This document shows positions 1-9,821 of a DNA stretch of 64,000 nt, piece by piece. The translations under genes were made by a program, and so were the position numbers. The notes beneath the pieces are model-generated. The model saw only the letters and a list, made by a program, of their open reading frames with translations. It was not told the origin of the DNA and ran no database searches. Location of the stretch: positions 3,472,001-3,536,000 of the forward strand of contig NZ_CP087112.1 of NCBI RefSeq assembly GCF_025643255.1. The letters are read 5' to 3'. Source of the stretch: Halomonas sp. 7T. GTDB taxonomy: Bacteria; Pseudomonadota; Gammaproteobacteria; Pseudomonadales; Halomonadaceae. How positions within the stretch are numbered: position 1 is the stretch's first letter; each line of letters starts with the position of its first letter.

Positions 1-1
1 C

Positions 2-1366
2 ATGTTGGCAATTTTGCCCATTTTGGCACCTTCACTGCTGCCCGCCATTAGCTTGGTTTATTTGTTTGGCAACCAGGGGTTTTTGCGCGACGTGCTGGCA
101 GGCCATTCGATTTATGGGCCGATCGGCATTGTGATGGGCATGAGTTTTTGGATTTTTCCCCATGCGCTAATGCTGCTAACCACGGCGCTGACTAACAGCG
201 ATGCACGCCTCTATGAAGCAGCCGAAGCGTTGGGCACACCGAAGTGGCGTACGTTTTTGACGATTACGCTGCCAGGGGTACGTTACGGGCTGATTTCATG
301 TCTGTTCGTTGTCTTTACGCTGGCCATTACCGACTTTGGTGTGCCGAAAATTATTGGCGGCCAATTCAGTGTGCTCGCCACCGATGTATATCGCCAAGTG
401 GTGGGGCAGCAGAACTTCCAAATGGGCGCGGTGGTTAGCGTTATTTTGCTAATGCCTGCGGTGCTATCGTTTGCCGTTGACCGCTGGATACAAAAGCGTC
501 AGGTGGCTCAGCTTTCGGCGCGGGCAGTGCCATGGCAACCCACGCCTAGCCCGCTGCGAGACTGGACGTTTGCGCTGCTGTGTTATTCGGTCGCGGGCAT
601 TATTCTGCTGGTCATTGGTACCGCGGTGTATGCCTCACTCATCCAGTTTTGGCCCTACAACCTGTCGTTCACGCTGCAGCATTACTCCTTTCAAGGCTTA
701 GCCGGCGGTGGCTGGGGGGCGTGGTTTAACTCCCTCAAACTGGCCTTTAGCGTCGCGTTAGTGGGGACACTGGTGATTTTCTTTAATGCGTGGCTGATTG
801 AAAAGAGCGAAGGCTATCGCCCGCTGCGCCAGGGCCTGCATTTTATGGCCATGCTACCCATGGCGGTGCCAGGCATGGTGCTAGGTCTGGCGTATATCTT
901 CTTTTTCAACCAGGCAGGGAATCCTCTTAACTGGCTTTACGGCACCATGGCGATTCTGGTGCTCAACACGCTTGTGCACTTTTATACGGTGTGTCACCTC
1001 ACCTCTGTCACCGCGCTGAAACAGCTCGATCCAGAGTTTGAAGCCGTGGGGGCCTCGTTAAAAGTACCGTTCTGGACCACGTTTAGCCGTGTGACATTGC
1101 CGGTATCGCTGCCTGCCGTACTGGATATTTCGGTCTACCTATTTGTCAATGCGATGACGACAGTGTCTGCGGTAGTGTTCCTCTATAACAGTGACACGCG
1201 GCTGGCTTCAGTGGCGGTGCTACACCTGGACGAGGCGGGCTATTTTGCCAGCGCCGCGGCCATGGCAGTGCTGATTTTCCTGACCTCGCTGGTGGTTAAA
1301 CTGCTCCACGCTGCGCTTACCCACGTTCTCTTAAACAACGCTCAGCGTTGGCGTCAGGCGGGCTAA
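2..1366 (+). CDS. AEP-type ABC transporter permease, two fused permease units, 5' end cut off by window
   Basis: Inner-membrane permease of an ABC importer, most likely for 2-aminoethylphosphonate because phnW and phnX follow directly. The protein carries two binding-protein-dependent permease units in one chain: EAA-type loops that contact the ATPase are seen near residues 72-92 (EAAEALGTPKWRTF) and again near 346-366 (EFEAVGASLKVPFW). Many hydrophobic segments lie between them. The reading frame is open to the window edge, so the Met at position 2 is probably internal and an N-terminal part is missing. The substrate-binding protein and ATPase would lie upstream, outside the window. Fused permeases of this type also serve iron and thiamine; the phosphonate assignment rests on context. 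Confidence 0.85.
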   Translation: MLAILPILAPSLLPAISLVYLFGNQGFLRDVLAGHSIYGPIGIVMGMSFWIFPHALMLLTTALTNSDARLYEAAEALGTPKWRTFLTITLPGVRYGLISCLFVVFTLAITDFGVPKIIGGQFSVLATDVYRQVVGQQNFQMGAVVSVILLMPAVLSFAVDRWIQKRQVAQLSARAVPWQPTPSPLRDWTFALLCYSVAGIILLVIGTAVYASLIQFWPYNLSFTLQHYSFQGLAGGGWGAWFNSLKLAFSVALVGTLVIFFNAWLIEKSEGYRPLRQGLHFMAMLPMAVPGMVLGLAYIFFFNQAGNPLNWLYGTMAILVLNTLVHFYTVCHLTSVTALKQLDPEFEAVGASLKVPFWTTFSRVTLPVSLPAVLDISVYLFVNAMTTVSAVVFLYNSDTRLASVAVLHLDEAGYFASAAAMAVLIFLTSLVVKLLHAALTHVLLNNAQRWRQAG

Positions 1367-1421
1367 ATAGCCCGCTACGCCAGCGGCTAACATGTGCTTC
1401 TAATCTGGTATAGACCAAAAA

Positions 1422-2555
1422 ATGAGTGATTTAAAAGTGCCTTACCTCTTAACCCCAGGGCCACTAACCACCTCCCACGCGACCAAAGCAGCCATGTTGC
1501 GTGACTGGGGCTCCTGGGATGATGAGTTTAACCGTGTGACTGCCGATGTGCGTGCGCAACTGCTGGCTATGGCCGAGGCGACAAGCGACACCTATGCCTG
1601 CGTGCCGATGCAAGGCAGCGGCACGTTCGCCGTTGAAAGTGCGCTGGCCTGCGCAACCGACCCCAATGGCAAGGTGCTGGTGTTAATGAACGGCGCTTAC
1701 GGCAAGCGGGCTGCTCAACTGCTCGATATGATGGGCCGCCGTTATGTGACGCTGGATAAAGGTGACTACTTACCGCCGCAACTCGACGAAGTGGCGGCGC
1801 TTCTACAGCAAGATGCTGACATTACCGCAGTGTTTCTAGTTCACTGCGAAACCAGCTCCGGCATTTTGAACCCGCTTGACGCTATCGCTGAAGTGGTACG
1901 CACTCACGGGAAAACGCTGATCGTGGACGCCATGAGTTCGTTTGGGGGCATACCGATCAGTCTGGCAAAAACGCCTATTGATGTGCTGATTTCATCAGCC
2001 AATAAGTGCATCGAAGGCGTACCGGGCTTTGGTTTTGTGATCATTCGCCAGACGCTACTGGCTGCTGGTAAGGGGCGTGCCCATTCGCTGAGCTTGGATT
2101 TACACGCCCAGTGGGACTACATGGAGCGCACTGGCCAGTGGCGCTTTACCCCGCCCACGCATACGGTGGTGGCCTTTCAAGCGGCGCTTGCCCAACACCG
2201 GGAAGAGGGCGGCGTGCCGGGGCGCTGCGCACGTTATACCCACACGCGTGATGCGCTGGTAAGAGGCATGCGGGCGTTAGGCTTCCGCACGCTTTTAGAC
2301 GATGAATGGCTATCACCCATCATCACCACTTTTTTGAGCCCTACCGACCCTGCGTTTGAATTTAAGACCTTCTACGCAGCGCTGAAGGCGCGTGGCTTTT
2401 TGATCTACCCCGGCAAATTAACCGACGTCGAAAGTTTTCGTATTGGCTGCATTGGCCAATTGGATGCGGCGGTGATTGAGCAGTTACTCAGCGTTATTCA
2501 AGACGCCCTAACGGGTATGGGTGTTTCTCTCTTCACTGAATCAAGGAGTGCCTGA
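1422..2555 (+). CDS. phnW: 2-aminoethylphosphonate--pyruvate transaminase
   Basis: PLP enzyme that moves the amino group of 2-aminoethylphosphonate to pyruvate, giving phosphonoacetaldehyde and alanine. The 377-residue length fits the family. Fold-type I class V signatures are visible: the N-terminal [10 protein letters not shown] stretch, the cofactor-contacting QGSGTFAVE segment near residue 64, the Asp of [10 protein letters not shown] near 169, and the Schiff-base lysine K195 in SSANKCIEG. It follows the permease by about 55 bases and its stop overlaps the phnX start by one base (TGATG), so the two are translationally coupled. Cytoplasmic; first enzyme of the C-P cleavage route in this cluster. 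Confidence 0.96.
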   Translation: MSDLKVPYLLTPGPLTTSHATKAAMLRDWGSWDDEFNRVTADVRAQLLAMAEATSDTYACVPMQGSGTFAVESALACATDPNGKVLVLMNGAYGKRAAQLLDMMGRRYVTLDKGDYLPPQLDEVAALLQQDADITAVFLVHCETSSGILNPLDAIAEVVRTHGKTLIVDAMSSFGGIPISLAKTPIDVLISSANKCIEGVPGFGFVIIRQTLLAAGKGRAHSLSLDLHAQWDYMERTGQWRFTPPTHTVVAFQAALAQHREEGGVPGRCARYTHTRDALVRGMRALGFRTLLDDEWLSPIITTFLSPTDPAFEFKTFYAALKARGFLIYPGKLTDVESFRIGCIGQLDAAVIEQLLSVIQDALTGMGVSLFTESRSA

Positions 2556-3373
2556 TGCACTATCAATCTCCTCAATGTCTGCAGGCGGTGATTTGTGACT
2601 GGGCGGGTACGCTGGTCGATTTTGGCTCCTTCGCCCCGACCCAGATATTTGTCGAAGCCTTTGCCGAACTGGGTGTGGCGATCAGCCTAGAAGAAGCACG
2701 CGGCCCGATGGGCATGGGCAAATGGGAGCATATTCGCACGCTGTGTGATCAGCCTGAGATAGCTGAGCGCTTTCACCAAGTAGTGAGCCACCTGCCGACT
2801 GATGCCGATGTGACGGCGCTTTATGAGCGCTTTATGCCGCTGCAGATTGCCAAAATTGCCGATCACTCGGCTGTGATACCGGGAGCGCTGGATACGCTTA
2901 CTTGGTTGCGAGCGCAGGGGCTAAAGATCGGTTCGTGCTCTGGCTATCCGGCCGTGGTGATGGAAAAAGTAGTGGCGCTAGCCGCTGATAACGGCTTAAC
3001 GGTAGATCATGTGGTGGCCACTGACGAGGTGCCCAATGGCCGCCCGTATCCCGCCCAGGCGCTGGCTAATGTGATTGCCTTAGGCATCAGCGATGTCGCT
3101 GCCTGTATCAAGGTGGACGATACCGCCCCCGGCCTACTTGAAGGGCGTCGTGCCGGCATGTGGACGGTCGCGCTCACCTGTTCAGGCAATGCGCTAGGGC
3201 TAAGTTATAACCAGTATCATGCGCTGAGCGATAGCGAACGCCGTGCAGCCCATGAGCGAGTGACCGACCAGTTTGCCCCCTCAAAACCGCACTACAGTAT
3301 TGCCACCATCGCCGAACTTCCAAGCGTTGTAGATGCCATTAATGCCCGCTTACAGCGAGGAGAGCGGCCTTGA
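2555..3373 (+). CDS. phnX: Phosphonoacetaldehyde hydrolase (phosphonatase)
   Basis: HAD-superfamily enzyme that cleaves the C-P bond of phosphonoacetaldehyde to acetaldehyde and phosphate, using a Schiff base. The nucleophile motif is CDWAGTLVD with D15 and A17, the cap-domain lysine is K56 in MGMGKWEHI, and the C-terminal acidic pair is in IKVDDTAPG near residue 190. The 272-residue length fits the family. An AGGAG-type ribosome site sits in the end of phnW, and the stop overlaps the start of the next gene, so phnW-phnX-carrier form one transcription unit. Together with phnW it releases phosphate and a C2 unit from AEP. Confidence 0.96.
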   Translation: MHYQSPQCLQAVICDWAGTLVDFGSFAPTQIFVEAFAELGVAISLEEARGPMGMGKWEHIRTLCDQPEIAERFHQVVSHLPTDADVTALYERFMPLQIAKIADHSAVIPGALDTLTWLRAQGLKIGSCSGYPAVVMEKVVALAADNGLTVDHVVATDEVPNGRPYPAQALANVIALGISDVAACIKVDDTAPGLLEGRRAGMWTVALTCSGNALGLSYNQYHALSDSERRAAHERVTDQFAPSKPHYSIATIAELPSVVDAINARLQRGERP

Positions 3374-4263
3374 GTCCAGCCGCTCTGGCGTTAGTGCTAT
3401 TTTCGGTGTGTATGCATGCAGGGTGGAACGTATTGGGTAAGCGGAATGCACCGTCGCTGGCTTTTTTTGCCTTGGCATATGGGTCGGGCGGTGCATTGTT
3501 GCTGCCGCTGATGTGGCTTGGGCCATCGTTGGCGGCGCTGCCCGAGGCATTTTGGGGCTGGCTAGCGCTCTCAGGGCTGTGCCAAATGCTCTATATGGGG
3601 GGCTTAGCCTGGGCTTATGCGCGTGGGGAGGTCAGCGTTCTTTATCCCATCGCACGGGCGCTGCCTGTGGTGCTGGTGCCGCTCGTATCCATTGCGCTGC
3701 TCGGTAACCGCGCGCTGAATGTGGGGGATGGAATCGGCATGGCCTTGGTGGTGGCAGGGGCGCTCTGCTTGCCGCTAAGCCATCCAGAAGGGCGCAGGCT
3801 ATCGACCTATTTAACACCCGCTATGGGGTTTGCACTGTTGGCGGCCGCAGGCACCGTGGGTTATTCGCTGATCGATAAGCAGGCACTGGCGTTGATGCAG
3901 GTAGCCGGCCACAGCAGTTTAACCGCAGGCGCGGTGTTTATGGTGCTACAGGCCGTGATGACGTTGACCTGGGCGGTACCGCTGCTTGCGCTGCTACCGG
4001 CAGAGCGCCGTCGGTTGCCCGCTATCCGCCAGCAAGGGCTAGTGATGCTGGTCGTCACTGGCCTGATGATGACCTGCACGTATGGCCTGGTACTTATGGC
4101 TCTGGCGCTAACCGACGAGGTGAGTTACATCGTGGCGCTACGCCAGCTCTCCATTCCGGTGGGCGTTTTAATGGGCGTGCTTTGGCTAAAAGAACCCGCC
4201 TCTAAAGCAAAAGCGCTAGGCACGCTGATTATGCTGAGCGGGCTGTTGCTGGTGGCACTTTAA
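3370..4263 (+). CDS. EamA/DMT-family membrane protein linked to phosphonate use
   Basis: A 297-residue, ten-helix carrier of the drug/metabolite transporter superfamily, with the usual two EamA halves. The likely start is TTG at 3370, which overlaps the phnX stop (TTGA) and has GAGGAGAG a few bases upstream; no better ATG lies nearby. Family knowledge: a subgroup of EamA-like proteins is repeatedly found beside phnWX and is described only as phosphonate-utilization associated. Its substrate is unknown. Export of acetaldehyde-derived or amino compounds, or uptake of AEP, are both possible. The call of family is firm; the role is inference from the operon. Confidence 0.85.
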   Translation: MSPAALALVLFSVCMHAGWNVLGKRNAPSLAFFALAYGSGGALLLPLMWLGPSLAALPEAFWGWLALSGLCQMLYMGGLAWAYARGEVSVLYPIARALPVVLVPLVSIALLGNRALNVGDGIGMALVVAGALCLPLSHPEGRRLSTYLTPAMGFALLAAAGTVGYSLIDKQALALMQVAGHSSLTAGAVFMVLQAVMTLTWAVPLLALLPAERRRLPAIRQQGLVMLVVTGLMMTCTYGLVLMALALTDEVSYIVALRQLSIPVGVLMGVLWLKEPASKAKALGTLIMLSGLLLVAL

Positions 4264-4270
4264 GCAGGTG

Positions 4271-5014
4271 CTAGCCAACCGCTTGCCAGACCAAGTTGAT
4301 CCCCACCAAGAACATGGCCAAGATCACCAGGCGGTAAAATAGCGCTTCGTTGACGCGGCTTTGCAGCCATAGCCCGTTGCGCACGCCCATCCAGGCGACC
4401 GGCACCAACAGCAGCGACGCCCAAGCGCTGGTGACGTTGACTTCACCAAGCCACATATACGGGCCTAGCTTGATAACATTCACTACCGCATAAATGACCG
4501 TGCAGGTGGCAATAAAGGCCTCTTTGGTTAGCTTTCGTGGCATCAAGTAAATGTTAAGCGGCGGTGCGCCTGCATGGGCAATAAAGCTGGTAAACCCACA
4601 AACGCTGGCGGCAGGCAGCGCCCAGCGGGTGGAAATCGGCTTTTTCGCGACTGGCTTCAGCAACATATACGCCGCAAACACCACAGAGATAATGCCCAGC
4701 ACCAATCGAACGCCCTCTTCGCTGAGGCTGCCAAACAGCAGTGTGCCAACGGTCACGCCAATTACTAACCCCGGCACAAACCGCCACACTTCGGCGTTTG
4801 CCTGCTTTCCCCACCATGCTTTTAGCGCAAAGACATCCATGACGAGCAAGAGGGGCAGTAACAAGCCTGCCGCTTGGGTCGGGCTAATCGCCAGCGCCAT
4901 CAGGGGTACCGAAAGCGTGCCAAAACCGCCTGCAAAGCCGCCTTTTGAAACGCCGGTCAGGTAAACAGAAAAGACAATTAACACCCACGCGATAAGGGAG
5001 TAATCGGGAAGCAT
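4271..5014 (-). CDS. TSUP family (TauE/SafE-like) membrane permease
   Basis: A 247-residue integral membrane protein of the TauE/SafE type, which as a family move sulfite, sulfoacetate or other small organic acids. The first half has the GVSKGGFAGGFGTLSVPLMA loop-helix and the second half the matching FTSFIAHAGAPPLNIYLMPRK motif; these paired motifs define the family. It ends eight bases from the end of the upstream EamA gene on the opposite strand, so the two are convergent with almost no space. The start is the ATG at 5014. The substrate cannot be read from sequence. Confidence 0.88.
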   Translation of the reverse strand: MLPDYSLIAWVLIVFSVYLTGVSKGGFAGGFGTLSVPLMALAISPTQAAGLLLPLLLVMDVFALKAWWGKQANAEVWRFVPGLVIGVTVGTLLFGSLSEEGVRLVLGIISVVFAAYMLLKPVAKKPISTRWALPAASVCGFTSFIAHAGAPPLNIYLMPRKLTKEAFIATCTVIYAVVNVIKLGPYMWLGEVNVTSAWASLLLVPVAWMGVRNGLWLQSRVNEALFYRLVILAMFLVGINLVWQAVG

Positions 5015-5053
5015 GGAACATCCTTGGTGAACAGTCGTTAAAAACGCCTAACG

Positions 5054-5080
5054 TAAAAAACCCCGCATTCGCGGGGCTGA
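5054..5080 (-). terminator. Rho-independent terminator of mgtE
   Basis: A CCCCGC / GCGGGG stem with a four-base loop (5061-5076) followed, on the minus strand, by a run of six T. It lies between the end of mgtE and the start of the TSUP gene, so it ends the mgtE transcript. Confidence 0.85.
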
Positions 5081-5165
5081 AAAGCATCGTGCCGATAAGT
5101 TGAGCGGGATAAATGTTAGCAGGCAAATAGAGGGATGTCTCACCTGCTGCGGTTATAAGGGGGGA

Positions 5166-6530
5166 TCACAAAATAATCACGGTCGCGAGGCCCAAGAACG
5201 ACAAAAAGCCGACCACATCCGTGACGGTAGTTAAAATGACGGCGCCTGATAATGCGGGGTCTATCTGCAGCCTTTTCAATACTAAGGGAATCAGCACGCC
5301 CGATAAGTTGGCAATGCTCATATTTAAAAAGATGGCTAACGTAATGACTAGCGTAATCAGCGGATCGCTAAACCACAGGTAGGAAATACCCCCGACAACC
5401 AGCGCCCACACTAAGCCGTTAATCATCCCTACCCACAGCTCTTTGTTATAGAGCCACTGTTTGTTGTTACCAGCGAGTTGGCCGAGCGCTAAACCACGTA
5501 TGACGACGGTCAGGGTTTGACTGCCCGCGATCCCGCCCATACTCGCCACCACCGGCATCAGGATGGCGAGCGCTACAATTTGATCCAGCACCTCTTCAAA
5601 CTGCCCAATCACGAAGGCGGCTAGAAAAGCGGTGAGCAGATTAATGCCCAGCCAAACGCCACGGCTCTTTGCGCTTCGCAGAATAGGGGTGAAGACTTCC
5701 TCCTCATCGCTGACGCCCGACATGTGCTTTAACGTCATGTCCGCATCATCTTGGGTGATCTCTAACACGTCGGAGGCGTTTAACTGACCGACTAACAGCC
5801 CGTCGTTATCACAAACCGGCACAAAGGGCAGCTCTTTAGAGCGGAGTAGCGCAGCGGCATCGCCCACCTTCATTTGATCATTGAGTGTGAAGGGAGCATC
5901 CATATGCTCATCAACGGTGCTCTCCTGCGGCTGTTTGATGAGATCAATGAGCGATAGGGTCCCCAGTAGCCGCTTATCCTTGTCAGTAATCATAATCTGT
6001 TGCGATTCATCGTCGAGCAGGCGATGAATGCGGATATAGCGTTGCACCGCTTCTAGCGATACGCCCTGCTTTACATTGACCGTCTCAGGGTCCATGTAAC
6101 GACCGACGACATCTTCTTCGTAAGCATGAAGAATTTCTACATGAGCGCGGATTTCCTGATCCAGGCTGGCGTAGACGGTCGTTTTGATGTCGTCGTCGGC
6201 GACATCGAGAACCTCGGCCACTTCCTGAGCATCCAGACCCTTAACGATTTGCTCTACATCGCTGGCGGAAAGGTCTTCGATGAAGTCGGCACGAATATCT
6301 TCATCCACTTCGGCGAGTACTTCACCGAGCACATCGTCAGGGATGTAGTCCCACAGGAGGTCACGAGTTTTGGCCGGAAAAGACTCAAGCGTGCGCGCAA
6401 TCGCTAAGATATCGAGCTCAGTAAACAGCTCGCTCAGGGCGATGGTGTCTTCTTCGTCTAGAAGCTTCTGCAGATAGAGCAGCTGCTCCTCGGTATTGGT
6501 ATATTTTTCCTCATCGCGCATAGAGTCCAT
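5166..6530 (-). CDS. mgtE: Magnesium channel/transporter MgtE
   Basis: 454-residue Mg2+ transporter with the complete family architecture: an N-terminal superhelical MgtE_N domain (about residues 30-135), a pair of CBS domains (about 140-260) that sense cytoplasmic Mg2+, a linker helix, and five membrane helices at the C-terminus. The pore-helix motif is present as MGGIAGSQTLTVVIRGLALG. The length matches the family (about 450). It is preceded by AAGGATGG and starts at the ATG at 6530. No Mg2+ riboswitch was recognised in the short upstream gap, so control is probably at the protein level through the N and CBS domains. Confidence 0.96.
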   Translation of the reverse strand: MDSMRDEEKYTNTEEQLLYLQKLLDEEDTIALSELFTELDILAIARTLESFPAKTRDLLWDYIPDDVLGEVLAEVDEDIRADFIEDLSASDVEQIVKGLDAQEVAEVLDVADDDIKTTVYASLDQEIRAHVEILHAYEEDVVGRYMDPETVNVKQGVSLEAVQRYIRIHRLLDDESQQIMITDKDKRLLGTLSLIDLIKQPQESTVDEHMDAPFTLNDQMKVGDAAALLRSKELPFVPVCDNDGLLVGQLNASDVLEITQDDADMTLKHMSGVSDEEEVFTPILRSAKSRGVWLGINLLTAFLAAFVIGQFEEVLDQIVALAILMPVVASMGGIAGSQTLTVVIRGLALGQLAGNNKQWLYNKELWVGMINGLVWALVVGGISYLWFSDPLITLVITLAIFLNMSIANLSGVLIPLVLKRLQIDPALSGAVILTTVTDVVGFLSFLGLATVIIL

Positions 6531-6678
6531 CCTTAGGGGGAATTAATTTTGAACACAACCACTAGAAAGCGCTTGATGGCTCACGATGAATTTTATCGAT
6601 AGGCAGGGTTGAAAGCCATGACGGCGTTGAAGACCAGCATGGCGTTGGACAATGTTACAGCGTTGGAGGATTGCGTTG

Positions 6679-7026
6679 TTAGTGGCGTGTTTCAAATGCC
6701 ACGCGTACGCCGTATGCCATACGCTGTTGGGCACCCACTGGTGGGGTATCGTTGCCAATCATTTCGTCCACAGCGTCTGCCCAGGTGAGGATGCCGTGGG
6801 TAAAGCCAAGCGGGGCGAGCGCACGACTGACCCATTGGGTGCCGCTAAAGCGTTTGGTTTCACCCGTTGCATCGACCAGCAAGCTAACCGAATCATTGTG
6901 GTGCAGCCGCACGATATACCAGCCCATGTCGAGTCCCAGCAGTTCCACCTCGGGCAGTGGTGCTGAGGTTTGTGAGCGTTGTGACAGTTCTTCCAGGGTC
7001 AAACGAGGGGGGAGCGTAGACGACAT
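6679..7026 (-). CDS. Small DUF6482-like protein
   Basis: A 115-residue soluble protein with no signal peptide or membrane segment. Its N-terminal LTLEELSQRSQTSAPLPEVELLGLDMGWYIVRL pattern (split here: LTLEELSQ at about residues 8-15, then EVELLGLDMGWYIVRL at 26-41) followed by a region naming a buried loop (ETKRFSGTQWVSRALAPLGF) resembles the DUF6482 family of small proteins common in Halomonas and Pseudomonas. Function unknown. It stands alone between mgtE and the heme operon, about 150 bases upstream of mgtE on the same strand. The family call is by pattern only. Confidence 0.65.
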   Translation of the reverse strand: MSSTLPPRLTLEELSQRSQTSAPLPEVELLGLDMGWYIVRLHHNDSVSLLVDATGETKRFSGTQWVSRALAPLGFTHGILTWADAVDEMIGNDTPPVGAQQRMAYGVRVAFETRH

Positions 7027-7150
7027 GGCATCACCTCAATAGACAATAAACTTATATCTCAAAGTCTAAAGTTTGTGGTGGTGTTGTACAGCTTTTTGTA
7101 GCACTACTTACGTCACATTATGTTGCTAGCCTGCTGTAATGGTCGGCTAA

Positions 7151-7921
7151 TCAATGATTCAGCGCTAGCCACGTATGGTTAGCGCGGTGTGATGTCGGGT
7201 GGCTTAGCGCCGTAATATCCGCATGATAGATAGCCGCTATGCGCTTAGGGTCAAGCACCTGAGCAGGCGTACCCTGTGCAACACGCTGCCCTTGATCGAG
7301 TAGCCATACTTGGTCGGCGTAGGTGCTGGCCAGATTGAGGTCGTGAAGCACGCAGACAATTGCCATAAAGTGTCGTTCTGCCCAGGTGCGTAGTTGACGC
7401 ATTAAGCGCTGCTGCTGGCCGATATCAAGCGCGCTGGTGGGTTCATCCAGCAGTAAAAGCCCGCCATCTTGGGCGGTAGGGGAGCGCCGTGAAAGTAACT
7501 GACAGGCACCCCGTGCAATCATTACCCGCTGGCGTTCGCCGCCGGATAGCGAAAGCACGCTGCGCTGGGCAAAGTGCGATAAGTCTAAATCATGCAGTAG
7601 TTCCGCAATCAGTGAACTGCTGGGGTTGCTGCCTAAACTCACCAGCTCACCGGTTTGCCAATCAAAGCCGGGTAATTCTTGTTGGGCTACCAGCGCCCGG
7701 CGGTCGGCAAGCGCGCTGATTGGCCACTCGCTCAGACGTTTGCCATCCAGGTGTAGAGCGCCCTGCTCACAGGGGCGAAACCCCGACAGCATGCTGAGCA
7801 AGGTGCTCTTGCCTGCGCCGTTGGGCCCAACAATGGCGAGCAGTTCACCTGGGCGAAGGGTGCCGTCCAACGGCGCGATAGTGGGCGAGGTGGTGAAGCC
7901 CGCTTGATGTAAGGTCAGCAT
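7151..7921 (-). CDS. hmuV: Heme ABC transporter ATP-binding protein
   Basis: 256-residue ATPase that powers heme import across the inner membrane with HmuU. Walker A is GPNGAGKST (residues 32-40), the signature is LSLSGGERQRV, and Walker B is LLLLDEPTSALD, followed by the switch His in CVLHDLNLA. The frame is open for another 82 codons upstream, but the ATG at 7921 is chosen because the sequence from MLTLHQAG on aligns with the family and the upstream part lies inside hmuU and is not protein-like. It overlaps hmuU by seven bases. It is the last gene of the heme operon. Confidence 0.94.
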   Translation of the reverse strand: MLTLHQAGFTTSPTIAPLDGTLRPGELLAIVGPNGAGKSTLLSMLSGFRPCEQGALHLDGKRLSEWPISALADRRALVAQQELPGFDWQTGELVSLGSNPSSSLIAELLHDLDLSHFAQRSVLSLSGGERQRVMIARGACQLLSRRSPTAQDGGLLLLDEPTSALDIGQQQRLMRQLRTWAERHFMAIVCVLHDLNLASTYADQVWLLDQGQRVAQGTPAQVLDPKRIAAIYHADITALSHPTSHRANHTWLALNH

Positions 7922-8955
7922 GCTCGATTCCGACGCATTAGAAGGTAAAGAAAATAGGGGCCGCCCAACAGGCTGGTTAACAGCCCGACGGGGATTTCGG
8001 CGGGGGCGCCAAGGGTGCGTGCCAGAGTGTCCGCAACGACGAGCAGTAGTGCACCGCCTAGCATAGACGCGGGTAGCAGCAGGCGGTGCCCAGGCCCGAG
8101 CCAAAGCCGCAGGCAGTGGGGGACCAGCAAGCCAAGAAAACCAATCACACCGGTCAGTGCGACGCACAGCCCTACACCCAGCGAGGTAGCAACGACCACG
8201 CGGCGTTTTAAGCGCGTTGCATCCAAGCCTGCTGCATGGGCGGTAGATTCGCCTAGCTGAAGTAGGTCAAGCTCACGAGCGCTGCGTATTAACAGCCATA
8301 GGGCAAACGCAATAAGGACAAGGGCTAAGGCCGTGGTGCGCCATAGAGCGTTGGTGAGCGTGCCCATCCCCCATAAGCTGAGCTGGCGAAGCTGCTCATC
8401 ACTGGCCATAAATGCCAGTATCCCGCCTCCAGCACCCGCTAACGTGTTGATGGCTAAGCCCGCGAGTAGCAGCGACATCACGGCGGCACTGCCACCCCCC
8501 TGGCGCTTGGCAATGCCAAACACCACCAAGCAGACGCAAAGTGCACCGAGAAAGCCCGCCGCAAACTGGCCGTACAGGCTACCGGCAGCGCTGCCCTGAA
8601 AAAGCACGATCCAAAGCGCCACGAACAGCCCCGCACCGCTGGCGAGGCCTAGCAGTGTTGGATCAGCCAATGGGTTCCGAAATAGCCCCTGCATGGCGGC
8701 TCCGCTACCCGCCAGCATTGCGCCAACGGCCACGCCTAGCAGTAAGCGAGGTAAACGCAGTTGCCACCACACCTGCGCGCTGAGCTCATTAGCGCTGCCA
8801 TTGATGAGCGCCCAGGGCGACACGCCTAGCGCCCCTGACGCAGCGCCCCAGCCAAGGGCAATGATTAACGCTAGGGTAAGGCCACCTAACACACGCACAG
8901 TTCGGCTAAGCGGAAGTAAGGGGCGATAACGAGTATAGGGCGCGCTGGTAATCAT
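7915..8955 (-). CDS. hmuU: Heme ABC transporter permease (FecCD family)
   Basis: 346-residue inner-membrane permease of the FecCD/BtuC family with about ten hydrophobic segments. Family motifs are visible: the LPRLLLGVAVGAMLAGSGA segment near residue 68 and the ATPase-coupling region GVIGFLGLLVPHCLRLWLG near 265. In the operon it pairs with hmuV and takes heme from HmuT. Its ATG overlaps the hmuT stop (ATGA) and its end overlaps hmuV, so translation is coupled through the ABC genes. Confidence 0.95.
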   Translation of the reverse strand: MITSAPYTRYRPLLPLSRTVRVLGGLTLALIIALGWGAASGALGVSPWALINGSANELSAQVWWQLRLPRLLLGVAVGAMLAGSGAAMQGLFRNPLADPTLLGLASGAGLFVALWIVLFQGSAAGSLYGQFAAGFLGALCVCLVVFGIAKRQGGGSAAVMSLLLAGLAINTLAGAGGGILAFMASDEQLRQLSLWGMGTLTNALWRTTALALVLIAFALWLLIRSARELDLLQLGESTAHAAGLDATRLKRRVVVATSLGVGLCVALTGVIGFLGLLVPHCLRLWLGPGHRLLLPASMLGGALLLVVADTLARTLGAPAEIPVGLLTSLLGGPYFLYLLMRRNRAC

Positions 8956-9821
8956 CGGCTAGCCTGCTCTTTGCCAAGCAGCGCCTCAATGCTCTGGCGC
9001 AGAGTAAATAGCTGCTCAGGCGTGCGGGGGCCAAAGCTTAGCAGCGCCTGATCATCAATCACAATAAGCCGCTGTTCGCGTCCTGCGGGCGTTAAGCGCA
9101 TCCCCGGTAACTGCCATAGCGCGTGCTCGCCGCTCAACGCCGCCAACCCCCGTTGGGACATAATCACCAGCGTGGGGGCTTCTTTTGCCAGCGCCTCGGC
9201 TGCCACGCTTTGATACCCCCTCATTTCGCCAAACGCATTATTCAGGCCAACGGCCGTTAAGGCTGTGTGGGCGGCGGTGTCGTTGCCAGCAACTCGCGGT
9301 GTTAGGCCACTGTGGTGAAGAATAAACATCGCTCGGGTGTCAGGCAGTGGGGGAAGGGCTGCTAAGCGTTCAAGGGTGGCGGTGAGTGAGGCGGCCAGCA
9401 CGTCACCCTGTGGCTGGCGCTGCGTATGCTGAGCCACCGTGCGGACTTTCTCGGCAATCGAGGACAGGTCAGCCGGTGCCTCAATCACATCAACGGTTAC
9501 ACCCACGGCCTCTAACTGTTCTAGCACCTCCTTTGGCCCGGCGTGCCCCGCTGCCAGCACCCGGTCTGGCGCCACTGAGAGCACGCTTTCAGCAGAGAGC
9601 TGGCGCAGGTAGCCTACCGAAGGCAGAGCGGCCATTTCTGGGGGATGAAGCACCGTATCGTCGCGGGCAACGACCTCGATATCCGCATCAAGGGCGGCAA
9701 CGGTATCAGCGATATCGCCGCCCAAAATGACCCAGCGCTCGTTGGCTAGCGCAACCCCGGTAGTTAACCAGCCAATCAGTAATGTAGTAAGCGAGTGGCG
9801 TGCGAAGCGTGTTGCGTTCAT
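8952..9821 (-). CDS. hmuT: Periplasmic heme-binding protein of the ABC importer
   Basis: 289-residue substrate-binding protein with a Sec signal peptide (hydrophobic stretch then ALA at about residues 24-26, mature start near NERW). The mature part shows the cluster A-2/PeripBP layout of heme and siderophore binders: an IVILGGD-like first strand (WVILGGDIADTV), a conserved PSVGYLRQLSAE segment with a Tyr that in homologues binds heme iron, and AGHAGPKEVLEQLEAVG. It hands heme to HmuUV. Start and stop overlap its neighbours by four bases each (ATGA). Confidence 0.94.
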   Translation of the reverse strand: MNATRFARHSLTTLLIGWLTTGVALANERWVILGGDIADTVAALDADIEVVARDDTVLHPPEMAALPSVGYLRQLSAESVLSVAPDRVLAAGHAGPKEVLEQLEAVGVTVDVIEAPADLSSIAEKVRTVAQHTQRQPQGDVLAASLTATLERLAALPPLPDTRAMFILHHSGLTPRVAGNDTAAHTALTAVGLNNAFGEMRGYQSVAAEALAKEAPTLVIMSQRGLAALSGEHALWQLPGMRLTPAGREQRLIVIDDQALLSFGPRTPEQLFTLRQSIEALLGKEQASR

